64,000 nt of DNA from Bacillus sp. OV166 (GCF_900177675.1 NZ_FXWM01000002.1:283501-347500), one strand, 5' to 3'. Positions 24,772-33,645 are shown, counted from the stretch's first letter. The notes: generated by a model not told the origin, from the letters alone. A program made the numbers and translations.

Positions 24772-26289
24772 TTATTTATTTGCTGCGTTTATGGTACTAA
24801 GTGAATTGTTAAGTGCTGTTTTACACTTGTTTACATCAGGATTCGATGAACGAACTGCTGCTAATACAACATCAATTGTTCCATCAATTTTCGTCCATGA
24901 AGCGCCATCGATTTTTCGAAGCTTAGGTTCCTGTGTGTCCCATTGATGTTCTAATTCATCTGCCCCTTTTTTTGCTGAAGCAAAGTCATTTTTGTTTACA
25001 GCGTTTAGTATATCATTTTCGATTTTTACAAAATCGTTTAACTGTCCAGATAATGTAGTTTGTGAGGCACCAGATTTTGATGTTGATTTATTTGCACCTT
25101 TTAAGACACTAAGTGAATTAGTAAGTGCTGTTTTGCTTTGTTTAACATCAGGTTTTGAAGAACGAACTGCTGCTAGCACAGAGTCAATTGTTCCATCAAT
25201 TTTTGTCCATGTAGTGCTATCAATTTTTCGAAGCTTAGGTTCTTGTGTATCCCACTGATGTTCCAAATTATCAGCGCCTTTTTTTGCTGAAGAAAAGTCG
25301 TTTTTATTTACAGCGTTTAGCATATCATTTTCAATTTTAACAAAATCGTTTAATTGACCTGCTAATGTAGCTTGCTCTTCAGCACCTTGTGATGCAATAT
25401 TATTACTGCGCCAGTTATAACCACCTATACCAACAACTAAGAAAATTACGAGTACAACAATCGTTTGTGTTAGCACATGTTTCTTATTTGCATTTCTTTG
25501 GTTTGTTTCCGCTATATCACTTTTAGCATTTGTATCAATTTTTGAAACGGCAAGGAAAACGATGATCGCTAAAATAGCGATAAGAAAAATCACACTCGTA
25601 ACGGTTGTCCCGAGTCCTAATCCGCCATTTACTTTTGATTGAGATAGGTAATCTCCAATTGACGCTCCAAGCGGACGAGTTAAAATATACGCAATCCAGA
25701 AAGCTAATACTCCGTCAAGTTTCAAAAATTTATAAGCTAAGAACACAAGAGCAATAATAATAACAACGCCTATTCCTGTGTTAAGATAACCAAAACCAAG
25801 TTGTTCGGAATATAAATCGCCGACCGCTGTTCCAAGTGCAAAGGTGAAAAGGATCGTAAGCCAGTAGAAAACCTCTCTTTTTCTAGTAAAAATCGAGTGG
25901 ATCGATAGTGTTTTTTCACTAAGATACCATAATAGAAAAGTCAGTCCTAGTAGCACCGAGAAAACAGCTGTGCTAACCTCAAGTGGTACGCCCATATTAT
26001 CTGTCAAGTTATCCGTTACCAATGTTCCAAATACGCTTATAAGAACAACTGTTACCCAGTAAATCGCTGGTACATATTTGCTTGCTTTAAATTGAAAAAA
26101 CAATGCAATAAAAAATGCAGCTCCCATAATAATGGTAGTAAGAGTTAAACCAAGTCCAATGTTGAAATTGATGAAATCAGCAAATGTTTCACCAACAGTT
26201 GTACACAAAATTTTGATGATCCAAAAGAAAATCGTCACTTGTGGCACTTTGTTAAGTAAAATTTTCATTTTATTTTGGTTTTCTTGCAT
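24772..26289 (-). CDS. DUF347/COG4705 membrane protein fused to a tandem helical module
   Basis: ATG at 26289, after AAAGGAG, gives 505 residues. Residues 1-260 hold the DUF347 repeats, with VPQVTIFFWIIKILCTTVGE, GTLVTDNLTDN, GTAVGD and RPLGASIGDYLSQSKVNGGL. After one more membrane helix (about 272-292), two near-identical modules of about 95 residues follow (LNDFVKIENDMLNAVNKNDF ... LEHQWDTQEPKLRKID ... VLAAVRSS). The same Trp/Glu module pattern occurs in the EfeU N-terminus and the lipoprotein at 30631. DUF347 function is unknown. The fusion suggests an extracytoplasmic ligand or metal-binding role, by inference. A broken paralogue lies at 39267. Confidence 0.82.
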   Translation of the reverse strand: MQENQNKMKILLNKVPQVTIFFWIIKILCTTVGETFADFINFNIGLGLTLTTIIMGAAFFIALFFQFKASKYVPAIYWVTVVLISVFGTLVTDNLTDNMGVPLEVSTAVFSVLLGLTFLLWYLSEKTLSIHSIFTRKREVFYWLTILFTFALGTAVGDLYSEQLGFGYLNTGIGVVIIIALVFLAYKFLKLDGVLAFWIAYILTRPLGASIGDYLSQSKVNGGLGLGTTVTSVIFLIAILAIIVFLAVSKIDTNAKSDIAETNQRNANKKHVLTQTIVVLVIFLVVGIGGYNWRSNNIASQGAEEQATLAGQLNDFVKIENDMLNAVNKNDFSSAKKGADNLEHQWDTQEPKLRKIDSTTWTKIDGTIDSVLAAVRSSKPDVKQSKTALTNSLSVLKGANKSTSKSGASQTTLSGQLNDFVKIENDILNAVNKNDFASAKKGADELEHQWDTQEPKLRKIDGASWTKIDGTIDVVLAAVRSSNPDVNKCKTALNNSLSTINAANK

Positions 26290-26390
26290 ATATAATCTCC
26301 TTTCTTTAAAGTGGTTTCCCACAACTTAATTTTATTTCTCTCTCTAAACAAGGATACCCATCCAAATCCAAGTTTATCATTTAGGAGGTC

Positions 26391-26463
26391 CGCGCTGTTT
26401 CTCCCACAATGGTTGCCATAATCTTGACGATTTCAAAAAATATGGTGACTTGTGTTTCTTTGC
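26391..26463 (-). pseudogene. short fragment of a third DUF347 gene
   Basis: The minus strand reads QVTIFFEIVKIMATIVGETA then RTS and a stop. It matches the first DUF347 repeat of the adjacent gene (QVTIFFWIIKILCTTVGETF). An isolated remnant, probably from a tandem duplication. Confidence 0.7.
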
Positions 26464-27090
26464 TTATCATTTACCGATCTGAAGGTAGGACTATTTCAGT
26501 TTGTTCAGAAAATGCTAAGTTTTCTTAAAAAGGAACGCATCTCCTTTTTGGAAGTAGTCATTGTTTCCATCGCTTATTTTCATTTGAGATGATGTTAGTC
26601 TCTACTTCTCTACTATAATAGAAATTGGGGGGCTATTTATTAAAAACTGATTAAAATAAACTTAAGTGTCTATTAAGTTTAAGCGGCATTTTCTTCTTGT
26701 ACTTAAGGGCCAGGAGTGTTGAAGGAGGGAAAGTAATTTTTCATACTGGTAGAAGAAAAGGATGAGAAGGGATTACTTGAAGTTATTTTACCAGAAAGGG
26801 GAAATATTAAGGTTTTCAAGTCTATCCCAATTTCATTGTGATGGTATCTCAATCTTTTCCTTATATTATCCATTCATCAGGTTTTACAATATTGTAAAAC
26901 CTCATTAAATTCCTTTCGAAAAGTTTGTGAAGAAATACACTTAAAGTAAAGGGTGCTTTAACTTAATATAGAAAAACTTTAATAAACCGAAAATATACAG
27001 GTTTTTATTCACAAACTGTTTAATTTCGGCTATTTTCTATAAAAAACATACTGCCATAAACTAACATCTGGTTAAAATGACACTTGGTCA
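26464..27090. other. gene-free stretch
   Basis: No ORF with family signal. It contains one dispersed intergenic repeat (26683-26735, GGGCCAGGAGTGTTGAAGGA) and a small dyad GGTTTTACAATATTGTAAAACC-type hairpin near 26880-26901. Confidence 0.5.
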
Positions 27091-27120
27091 AAAAAAGAGC
27101 CATTTTCACGGCTCTTTTTG
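27091..27120. terminator. strong bidirectional terminator
   Basis: AAAAAAGAGCC and GGCTCTTTTTG around ATTTTCAC. Confidence 0.85.
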
Positions 27121-27148
27121 TTTTGGGGAAACCTGTAAATTAAAGGGG

Positions 27149-27307
27149 GTGGATATAAATAATAGAAATCCGTTCAGAAAAATAAAAGATGTGAAACCGA
27201 CAATTTCTAGCAATCTTAAAGATTGTATATATCGCTTGTCATCACAAATAAGGGGTAGCGTTAGGAAAAAAATCCGGATTTACAACGGTAGGAAATCCAA
27301 ATATTAA
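27149..27307 (+). CDS. small basic hypothetical protein
   Basis: 52 codons from GTG at 27149 in TAAAGGGGGTG, between two terminators. Basic and Asn/Ser/Lys-rich (RNPFRKIKDVKPTISSNLKD). No family recognised; the ribosome site is too close to the GTG. A terminator hairpin (27306-27350, AAAAGCATA...TATGCTTTT) overlaps its end. It may be spurious. Confidence 0.25.
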   Translation: MDINNRNPFRKIKDVKPTISSNLKDCIYRLSSQIRGSVRKKIRIYNGRKSKY

Positions 27308-27464
27308 AAAGCATAATTTCTCAATTACAATACCGAGAAAATATGCTTTTAGTACTTCATAAAAGGCGCGCTGTTGTAATGGTCGGCTTTTCATTTTTTA
27401 TATCATATTCTGTTAAATTAAAGGAGCATCAGTAAAAAGAAGCTGTTGTTCATTAGGAGTTAGT

Positions 27465-27911
27465 ATGAAATATTCATTTATACGCTTTATCCTAGTAGGT
27501 ATTGTTAATACTATAGTTGGATTATTGATGTACATTTTTTTCATGCATTTGGTTTTTCCTATTGGCTATCTACTTTTCTTGGTAATACGTTAGGGGCATG
27601 TGTTAGCTACTTTTTAAACAGAAACTTTACATTTAATACCGAAAATTCGGTAACTCATAGTGCATTCCGATTTGTAATAGTCATATTGTGCTGCTACTTT
27701 ATTTCCTTTGATTTAGGGAAAAAGTAGCGGTATGGATTCTACAATCGAATGATCTCTTTAATATAAAGGTAAAATCAGACTTAGCCATCTTGATAAGTAC
27801 AGGGTTGTATACGGTGTTAAATTATTTGGACAGAGATTATTTGTGTTTCCTATCAATAAAATAAAGGCAGGAAATGTAAATATTCAAAAAAAAGAGGATT
27901 ATCATTTATGA
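27465..27911 (+). pseudogene. GtrA-family membrane protein, several frameshifts
   Basis: A four-helix GtrA-like protein split over frames: MKYSFIRFILVGIVNTIVGL (ATG 27465, after AGGAG), then LSTFLGNTLGACVSYFLNRN-FTFN, FRFVIVILCCYFISF, then VAVWILQSNDLFNIKVKSDL and GQRLFVFPINKIK. GtrA proteins are thought to move undecaprenyl-linked sugars. The last frame ends in TGA overlapping the ATG of the PAP2 gene (ATGA), so the two were once translationally coupled. At least three indels make it inactive. Confidence 0.78.
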
Positions 27912-28579
27912 AATTAAAATCACATCTTGTCATTGCATTTATCATTAGTACCGTTTGTATTTTGGGCTTTAGTTTAATGTCTTTATTAATCAGTGATTAT
28001 AAGATCCTTCACTTTGACAGCAAGGTCATCGCAGCTATTCAAGGATTGGAATCACCATCCTTGACAAGTGTTATGAAATTTTTTACTTTTATAGGGTCTG
28101 CACCCTTTGTGATTGTCCTGAGCCTTATTTTATTGTTTTTTCTCTATAAAGTATTACACCATCGAATGGAATTACTTTTATTTATTGCTTCAATAATAGG
28201 CTCATCCGCTTTAAATGGACTTTTAAAACAGTTGTTTCATCGTGTTCGGCCCAACTTACATCGCTTAATTGACGTAGGAGGATACAGTTTCCCCAGTGGC
28301 CATGCTAAGAATGCCTTCACCGTTTATGCAATCATCACATTTTTATTATGGCGTCATATTCCAAGAAAATTGGGAAGAAGCATTCTTATCCTTTTTAGTA
28401 TTTTCATGATTCTTGCAATCGGGATTAGTCGGATTTATTTAGGGGTACATTACCCTAGTGATATTGTTGGGGGTTATTTCGCAAGTGGCTTCTGGTTGGC
28501 GACAGCTATTTGGTTTTTCCAATTTTACCAAGAAAAGCGTAATAAGTTAGGGGATAGAACTGATAAATCTTCGGATTGA
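27908..28579 (+). CDS. PAP2-family lipid phosphatase (copy 1)
   Basis: 223 residues, six membrane segments. The three acid-phosphatase motifs are present: KQLFHRVRP, PSGHAKNAF and SRIYLGVHYPSD. Such bacterial PAP2 enzymes dephosphorylate undecaprenyl pyrophosphate or phosphatidylglycerol phosphate at the outer face of the membrane. The start ATG overlaps the stop of the GtrA frame. Its closest relative in the window is the gene at 40255, of nearly equal length and with most residues shared. Confidence 0.92.
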   Translation: MKLKSHLVIAFIISTVCILGFSLMSLLISDYKILHFDSKVIAAIQGLESPSLTSVMKFFTFIGSAPFVIVLSLILLFFLYKVLHHRMELLLFIASIIGSSALNGLLKQLFHRVRPNLHRLIDVGGYSFPSGHAKNAFTVYAIITFLLWRHIPRKLGRSILILFSIFMILAIGISRIYLGVHYPSDIVGGYFASGFWLATAIWFFQFYQEKRNKLGDRTDKSSD

Positions 28580-28603
28580 AAAATTGAAGTGATGCGAGTA
28601 TAC

Positions 28604-28628
28604 AGGAGGTTGTTCAACAGCCTCTTTT
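28604..28628 (+). terminator. terminator after PAP2 copy 1
   Basis: AGGAGGTTGTT and AACAGCCTC followed by TTTT. Confidence 0.7.
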
Positions 28629-28663
28629 ATTATGGAGTTTATTAAAGCAGTTCAGTATAAATA

Positions 28664-28798
28664 ATCCTACACACTGACACGATTCAATCATGATGGAGCC
28701 TCCAAATGGCATCACAAATTTAACACAAACCTCTGAACATTCAGTAATTCCTAAATCAAGCAAGCGTCTTTGAACAAGGTGACCAACCTGAGAATGTC
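28664..28798 (-). pseudogene. FeoA-like fragment
   Basis: The minus strand reads SQVGHLVQRRLLDLGITECS, EVCVKFVMPFGGSIMIES and CQCVGLF, the core of FeoA, the small SH3-like partner of the ferrous-iron transporter FeoB. The start and end are missing and no feoB is near. It lies next to the iron-regulated efeU operon. Confidence 0.68.
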
Positions 28799-28897
28799 AA
28801 TAATTTTTCTCTTATCCCCTATTTTTAATAAACTAAAAATGTCTATCACCCATCATAATAAATTCAAAATTTTTCCAGATTATCACAGATAGTACGG

Positions 28898-29010
28898 CTA
28901 GCGACTACATTCCATAGGTTCCCGATCGATTTATGGCTTACGCCGCCATACCGTACGAGCAGAAAACCGGAAAATCAAAAGATTGAAAGACCAAAAGAAT
29001 AAAAGACATC
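28898..29010. repeat. long intergenic repeat R, copy A (partial)
   Basis: Matches the 3' half of the repeats at 52211 and 57941: CTACATTCC...GGTTCCCG, TTACGCCGCCATACCG, GAAAACCGGAAAATCAAAAG, then ATTGAAAGACCAAAAGAATA. It ends about 20 bases before the efeU promoter. Confidence 0.8.
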
Positions 29011-29032
29011 CATAATGTTAAAGAAAATGACA

Positions 29033-29095
29033 TTGACTTTCATTCTCAATTAAAATATAATTTTTTTAGAATTAATTGAAAATGATTTTCATTAT
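29033..29095 (+). promoter_or_regulatory. efeU promoter with Fur box
   Basis: TTGACT (29033-29038), a 17-base spacer and TATAAT (29056-29061) form a sigma-A promoter. TGAAAATGATTTTCATTAT (29077-29095), just after the expected start of transcription, fits the 19-base Fur consensus. Repression by Fur when iron is plentiful is the clear prediction. Confidence 0.85.
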
Positions 29096-29144
29096 TAAAC
29101 TAATAAAATATAAAAAAATTAATAATGTACATTAGGAGGAAATT

Positions 29145-30644
29145 ATGAGAAGCAAGCTATTTACTGCTTTGTTGATTTTGCTTACAGCTTTTACCATCCT
29201 TCCAAGTAACAGTTTTGCTGCTAGTGCTTCGGATGATTTGCAGCGAGCAAATAAAATAATTACTGAAACTATTCAATCAGTGGATAAGGGAGAGATGGAT
29301 GCGGCCTCCGAGCAATTCAATACTTTTAGAACTATATGGCTTTCAATAGAAGATGGAGTTAAAAAACAATCGCAGCAGGCTTATCATGATATTGAAGATA
29401 ACATGGGGCAAGTATCATTTGCTTTAGCTCAGCAACCAATAAATCAAGACAAAGTGAAAAATGCGCTTTTAGGATTAAAAAACATAAATCAAAAGTTTAT
29501 AGATGGTAAGTTTCCCGCAACGTCCGATAAAAGTAGCAACAGCCCTGCTCAAAAGGGAGATGTAGCTGAACTAGTTTCATTGCTAAATCAGTCACTTGCA
29601 AAAATTAAGGACAATAATATTCAGGGAGCAAAAGCAGATATAGAAAAATTCCGAAAATCGTGGTTGAATGTCGAGGGTGTAGTGCTTACACAATCCTCAA
29701 AAATATACAGTGATGCGGAAAGGGATATGGTTGCATCTTACTCGATGCTTTCCTCCAATGATGTATCAGGAGCTAAAAAGACTATTGAAGGAATGCGAGA
29801 TTATCTTTCACCACTTGTATCTAAGACAAGTTATAACATGATGGATGCAATTACGATTCTTCTGCGTGAAGGATTAGAGGGATTGCTTGTTGTTGTCGCC
29901 TTGCTTGGATTTTTAAGAAAAGCGGGTCATGAAGAGAAAAGTAAATGGATTTGGATAGGGGTAGGATCAGGAATAGGAGTAAGTATTATTCTTGGGACTA
30001 TTGTTAACCTTTTATTTTCAGCTGGAGCATTTGGAAGTAATAATTTCTTAATTACAGGATGGACAGGGGTATTTGCAGCTGTCATGCTCCTATACATGAG
30101 CTATTGGCTTCATAGTAAATCAAGTAATTCGGAATGGCAGAGATACATTCGTACGCAAAGTACAAAAGCCTTGGATACAGGAAGCCTAATATCTTTAGCT
30201 CTTTTATCTTTTCTTGCTGTTTTTCGTGAAGGTACAGAAACAGTCTTATTCTTTATTGGCATGGCTTCATCGATAAAAATGACTTCTCTTTTATTAGGTA
30301 TTGCCATTGGACTCTTCATACTTGTTATTTTATCTTACCTCATCCTTAAGGTAGGGTTGAAAATTCCGATGCGTCCATTCTTTTTGGTATCAAGTATTCT
30401 AATGTTTTATTTATGCTTCAAATTTACAGGCATGGGGATTCATGGATTACAGCTTGCAGGGCTATTACCTGCCACCCAAGCACCAATTCCAACGATAGAC
30501 TTTTTTGCCTTATATTCAACCTGGGAGAGTTTTATCCCACAGATGATCTTGCTAGTTGTTGCGGCATTTGCCGCAATAATAAATAAAAGAAAAGACTATA
30601 AAGTAAAGTTACAAATTGGGGGAAACTTAAATGACATCGCGTAA
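29145..30644 (+). CDS. efeU: FTR1/EfeU-family iron permease with N-terminal helical modules
   Basis: 499 residues. Signal peptide 1-26 (cleavage near SFAAS), then two extracytoplasmic helical modules (about 35-115 and 140-225) of the pattern FRxxWxxxE...Y..IE, then the seven-helix FTR1 domain. Both iron-binding REXXE motifs are present: REGLE (241-245) and REGTE (361-365). Ferric iron is the expected cargo. A strong TTAGGAGGAAATT site precedes the ATG, and the gene is under a Fur-box promoter. The next gene overlaps by 14 bases. No efeB peroxidase gene is present, so the system is reduced. Confidence 0.92.
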   Translation: MRSKLFTALLILLTAFTILPSNSFAASASDDLQRANKIITETIQSVDKGEMDAASEQFNTFRTIWLSIEDGVKKQSQQAYHDIEDNMGQVSFALAQQPINQDKVKNALLGLKNINQKFIDGKFPATSDKSSNSPAQKGDVAELVSLLNQSLAKIKDNNIQGAKADIEKFRKSWLNVEGVVLTQSSKIYSDAERDMVASYSMLSSNDVSGAKKTIEGMRDYLSPLVSKTSYNMMDAITILLREGLEGLLVVVALLGFLRKAGHEEKSKWIWIGVGSGIGVSIILGTIVNLLFSAGAFGSNNFLITGWTGVFAAVMLLYMSYWLHSKSSNSEWQRYIRTQSTKALDTGSLISLALLSFLAVFREGTETVLFFIGMASSIKMTSLLLGIAIGLFILVILSYLILKVGLKIPMRPFFLVSSILMFYLCFKFTGMGIHGLQLAGLLPATQAPIPTIDFFALYSTWESFIPQMILLVVAAFAAIINKRKDYKVKLQIGGNLNDIA

Positions 30645-31032
30645 ATTTATCGTTCCAATTTTATTAGCATCTTCTTTAACATTGGCTGCATGTGGTGGAG
30701 CAAATACAGACAAAAAGACAGAGGAGAAAAAGACAACAGTTTCCATTAGTGACGGTGCGAAGGAAATGAGACAAACAATTTCTGATTTGAAAACACAATT
30801 AAATACAAAGGATGCTGCCAAAGTAAAAGCAAGTGGAGAAAATCTAGAAAAATCATGGCAAACATTTGAAGATGAAGTGAAAGATAAGAGTGCTGACTTA
30901 TACGAAAAGGTTGAAACACCACTTCATACAATTGAGGCGGGGGCAAAATCAGAACCACTTGATGAACAAACCCTTAATAAAGCAGCAGATGAACTTGATA
31001 CGGTATTATCTGATGTTGAAAAATTAAAATAA
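30631..31032 (+). CDS. small lipoprotein of the iron operon (EfeO/EfeM-like helical module)
   Basis: 133 residues. A lipobox LTLAAC at residues 16-21 gives a lipid-modified Cys and surface anchoring. The mature part is one helical module (MRQTISDLKTQLNTKDAAKV ... LEKSWQTFEDEVKDKSADLY ... DELDTVLSDVEKLK), like the modules in the EfeU N-terminus. It is far shorter than full EfeO (about 380 residues) and lacks the M75 peptidase-like domain. It overlaps efeU by 14 bases and is translated with it. Likely an iron-binding partner; the partner role is inferred from the operon. Confidence 0.78.
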   Translation: MTSRKFIVPILLASSLTLAACGGANTDKKTEEKKTTVSISDGAKEMRQTISDLKTQLNTKDAAKVKASGENLEKSWQTFEDEVKDKSADLYEKVETPLHTIEAGAKSEPLDEQTLNKAADELDTVLSDVEKLK

Positions 31033-31039
31033 CAAACAC

Positions 31040-31075
31040 GCGGTAACTCCCTTGGGGGTTATCGCATTTTCTTTT
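31040..31075 (+). terminator. terminator of the efeU operon
   Basis: GCGGTAACTCCC and GGGGTTATCGC, followed by ATTTTCTTTTT. Confidence 0.85.
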
Positions 31076-31409
31076 TCATAATGAAAATCTGGCTAATAAA
31101 TTGAATCCAAAATAGTGAGTTGAAACACTGCAACGGGTACGATGTTGCATCTTCCTCGGGTCTAATTGGCATGCAAATGCAAGGAGCGATGGCGATATTT
31201 TCCGCAATCTAAAACGAATAATGAAATTAATGGATTAAAATAAAGTCCATGGCACCAAAGATCCAATAAAAAAGAGGACGTTAAATTCAAATTGAACTAT
31301 AACCCGAATAATGGACACTATTAAAAAAGTCCGTTATTCGGGTTTTTCTGTGTCCATTTCACAAAAACCCGTTTATAATCATTTCAATGATATGAGCGGA
31401 GGACAAAAA

Positions 31410-31838
31410 ATGAGTAAAATTATTTTCAATGAAATTCAAATGAAATTACTTGAACAGAACCCTAATGTACAACATGTATCTGATCAATCTATTTCCTATA
31501 AGCCGGAGTTTAAGGTGAAAGCGGTTAAGGAGTATTCAAATGGTAAAGGTCCTGCTCAAATCTTTATTGAAAAGGGATTTGACTTAGAAATAATCGGGGC
31601 AGATAAACCAAGGAAATGTTTAGATCGCTGGAGGAAAACTTATGAGCAGTTTGGTGAGGATGGTTTCTTCACAGAACGACGAGGAAAAGGAAGTACAGGG
31701 AGACCGTCTTCCATGCCCCTTTCGGTGGAGGATAGCCTAAAAAAAGCTGAAGCACGTATTAAATACTTAGAAGCAGAGCTTGAATTCTTAAAAAAGCTAG
31801 ACGAACTCGAAAGGCAGGCGAAGAAGAAGAAAAAGTAA
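31410..31838 (+). CDS. IS3-family OrfA (helix-turn-helix and leucine-zipper protein)
   Basis: ATG at 31410, after GGAGGACAAAAA, gives 142 residues. The middle holds a helix-turn-helix (YKPEFKVKAVKEYSNGKGPA through LDRWRKTYEQFG). The C-terminus is a charged coiled coil (LKKAEARIKYLEAELEFLKK). It ends in a Lys run over A-rich DNA (AAGAAGAAGAAAAAG), a possible -1 slippage site that would make the OrfAB fusion. It binds the IS ends. Confidence 0.88.
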   Translation: MSKIIFNEIQMKLLEQNPNVQHVSDQSISYKPEFKVKAVKEYSNGKGPAQIFIEKGFDLEIIGADKPRKCLDRWRKTYEQFGEDGFFTERRGKGSTGRPSSMPLSVEDSLKKAEARIKYLEAELEFLKKLDELERQAKKKKK

Positions 31839-31855
31839 CGACCTCAGAAAAGTAT

Positions 31856-32739
31856 ATGCTTATCGAACAAACTATTCGTAAGTTTAGTCTTAGCCATATG
31901 GTGAAATTCCTCTGCGAGAAAGCAGAAGTTGGTCGAAGTGGATATTATGCTTGGTTAAAGGCTGAAAGCAAGCGGTCTGAGCGAGAAGAAAATGATTGGA
32001 AGGATTATGAGTTAATTAAGGAAATATTTGATAAGAAAAAGGGTTTCGCTGGGGCTTTAACAATTAAGATGATTTTAGAGAATGATTATTTTGTAGAGAT
32101 GAACCATAAAAAGATTCGTCGCATTATGAGAAAGTATAATTTAGTAGCGAAACTCCGCCAGATGAATCCTTATAAACAAATGGCCAAAGATACTCAAGAA
32201 CATAAAACCCTGCCTAACCTATTAAATAGGGAATTTAACCAAGAAGAACCTGGGAAAGTACTATTAACTGATATTACGTATGTGTTTTACGGATCTTCAC
32301 AACCTTCCTATTTGTCATGTGTAAAAGATACTTCTACTAGGGAAATTGTGGCTTACCATTTGTCCAAAACCTTAAAAATGGATCTGGTGTATACAACATT
32401 GGATAAGCTCTCTGTCGCACTTAATGGTCACGTCCATCCAGAAGCATTGATACCTCAGACCAGGGGTTCCATTACACGCACCCAGAGTTTCAAAAAAGAG
32501 TGAAAAAGATGGAACTTATTCAGTCGATGTCCCGTAAGGGAAATTGTTGGGATAATGCCCCAATGGAATCATTCTTTGGGCATTTTAAGGATGAAGTTGA
32601 CTATTCTTCATGCGAAAGCTTTGAAGAATTACAAGAGTTGGTAGGTAACTATATTGAGGAATATAACAATAACCGTTATCAGTGGAGCCTAAATAAAATG
32701 ACTCCGGCACAATACCGAAGTCATTTATTAGCTGCATAA
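31856..32739 (+). pseudogene. IS3-family OrfB transposase, one-base frameshift
   Basis: The DDE transposase is split at about 32450. 31856-32448 carries YAWLKAESKR and the first catalytic Asp (LLTDITYVFYG). After the shift, another frame reads SDQGFHYTHPEFQKRVKKME (second Asp) and NAPMESFFGHFKDE (Glu) through 32739. A missing base in ATACCTCAGAC restores the family's I-H-S-D-Q-G. The element is therefore probably inactive unless helped in trans. Confidence 0.88.
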
Positions 32740-32918
32740 ACGTCATGGTCTTTTTTTTTGACTGTCCATTTTATGGGTCACAGTTCAAATATGAATTTAA
32801 CGTCCTCTTTTTTTTGAAAGTCATTAAAAAACGTAAGTTTTTCAGTGCCCTCGATAAAAAGTGGCAGCCATTTTTGTAATAAATGAATAAGCCCTCCTTT
32901 TAGTACTAAGTTGACAAA

Positions 32919-33344
32919 CTAATGCCATGCGGTCATGATTACGCCGAAAGCAATAAGTGCTACTCCAATTCCATTTACCAAACTGAGCTTTTCCCCGAAA
33001 AAGAGAATGGCTAATAGTGTAGCAAGGACAACGCTCAACTTATCAACTGGTGCTACTTGAGACACTTTTCCTACTTTTAAGGCCATAAAATAAAACAACC
33101 AAGACGTTGCACCTGCGACGCCACTCAAAACAATGAATAGTAAGGTTCTCTTTTCCCCGATAATCACCGGTATTTTACCTAAATTCCCCTCGAAAATGAC
33201 CACTCCCATTAAAAAGATTGCCATAATGATTGCTCTAATGGCCGTCGCAGTGTTGGCATCAATATTTTGTAGACCTAATTTTCCAAATATGGACACCAAT
33301 GCAGCTGATATAGCTGATAGTATGGCAAATACAAGCCACGACAT
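32919..33344 (-). CDS. EamA-family single-domain (half-size) transporter
   Basis: 141 residues, about five membrane helices: LVFAILSAISAALVSIFGKL, then GVAGATSWLFYFMALKVGKV and SQVAPVDKLSVVLATLLAIL, ending LVNGIGVALIAFGVIM. This is the one-EamA-domain type of drug/metabolite transporter that works as a dimer. The substrate is unknown. ATG at 33344 with AAGGAAGG upstream. Confidence 0.88.
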   Translation of the reverse strand: MSWLVFAILSAISAALVSIFGKLGLQNIDANTATAIRAIIMAIFLMGVVIFEGNLGKIPVIIGEKRTLLFIVLSGVAGATSWLFYFMALKVGKVSQVAPVDKLSVVLATLLAILFFGEKLSLVNGIGVALIAFGVIMTAWH

Positions 33345-33645
33345 ATCCGATCATATCCTTCCTTTTCTATCACTCTACTGTTTCGACTATAAAAACTATA
33401 ATTCCTTTACTATGGATTTTTTTATTTCGATAGCTATTTGAATCAAATAGAAAAAAAAAATGTCTTTTCCCTCAAAAAATCAATCAAGTAACATAGATAT
33501 TTTTGTTAATTTATTTATATTTATTAAAAATATAAATATCGTTATAGCTAAATTTAATAAATATTTAAGAATTCATTAATAGAATTTTTAGGCTTAAGGA
33601 CTATTCTTAACCTGTAATACAAATATGTAATGGAAGGTGAAAAGC
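33345..33645. other. AT-rich gene-free stretch before the secreted-protein gene
   Basis: About 300 bases of very AT-rich sequence, probably holding the promoter for the 33646-39035 gene set. No clear -35/-10 pair or hairpin stands out. Confidence 0.4.

Larger units (their letters stand above)
31293..32787 (+). mobile_element. IS3-family insertion sequence, complete ends
   Basis: 1495 bases with imperfect terminal inverted repeats TGAACTATAACCC and, read inward from the right, TGAACTGTGACCC, extending to ATGGACA on both sides. The flanking AAT at 31290-31292 and 32788-32790 fits a 3-base target duplication. It carries orfA and a frameshifted orfB. Confidence 0.88.
31269..32815. terminator. 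terminator hairpin split by an IS3 element
   Basis: The left arm AAAAAAGAGGACGTTAAATTCA (31269-31290) and the right arm TGAATTTAACGTCCTCTTTTTT (32791-32812) are perfect complements. Joined, they make a strong terminator. The IS lies in the former loop. Confidence 0.75.

Noticed and set aside
24780..25360. Near-identical tandem DNA repeats, considered as a repeat array or CRISPR
   Set aside because: They are two in-frame copies of a protein module in the DUF347 fusion gene; there are no short regular repeats with spacers anywhere in the window.
31100..31260. A coding remnant (MQMQGAMAIFSAI frame)
   Set aside because: Too short and without a recognisable family; left unannotated.
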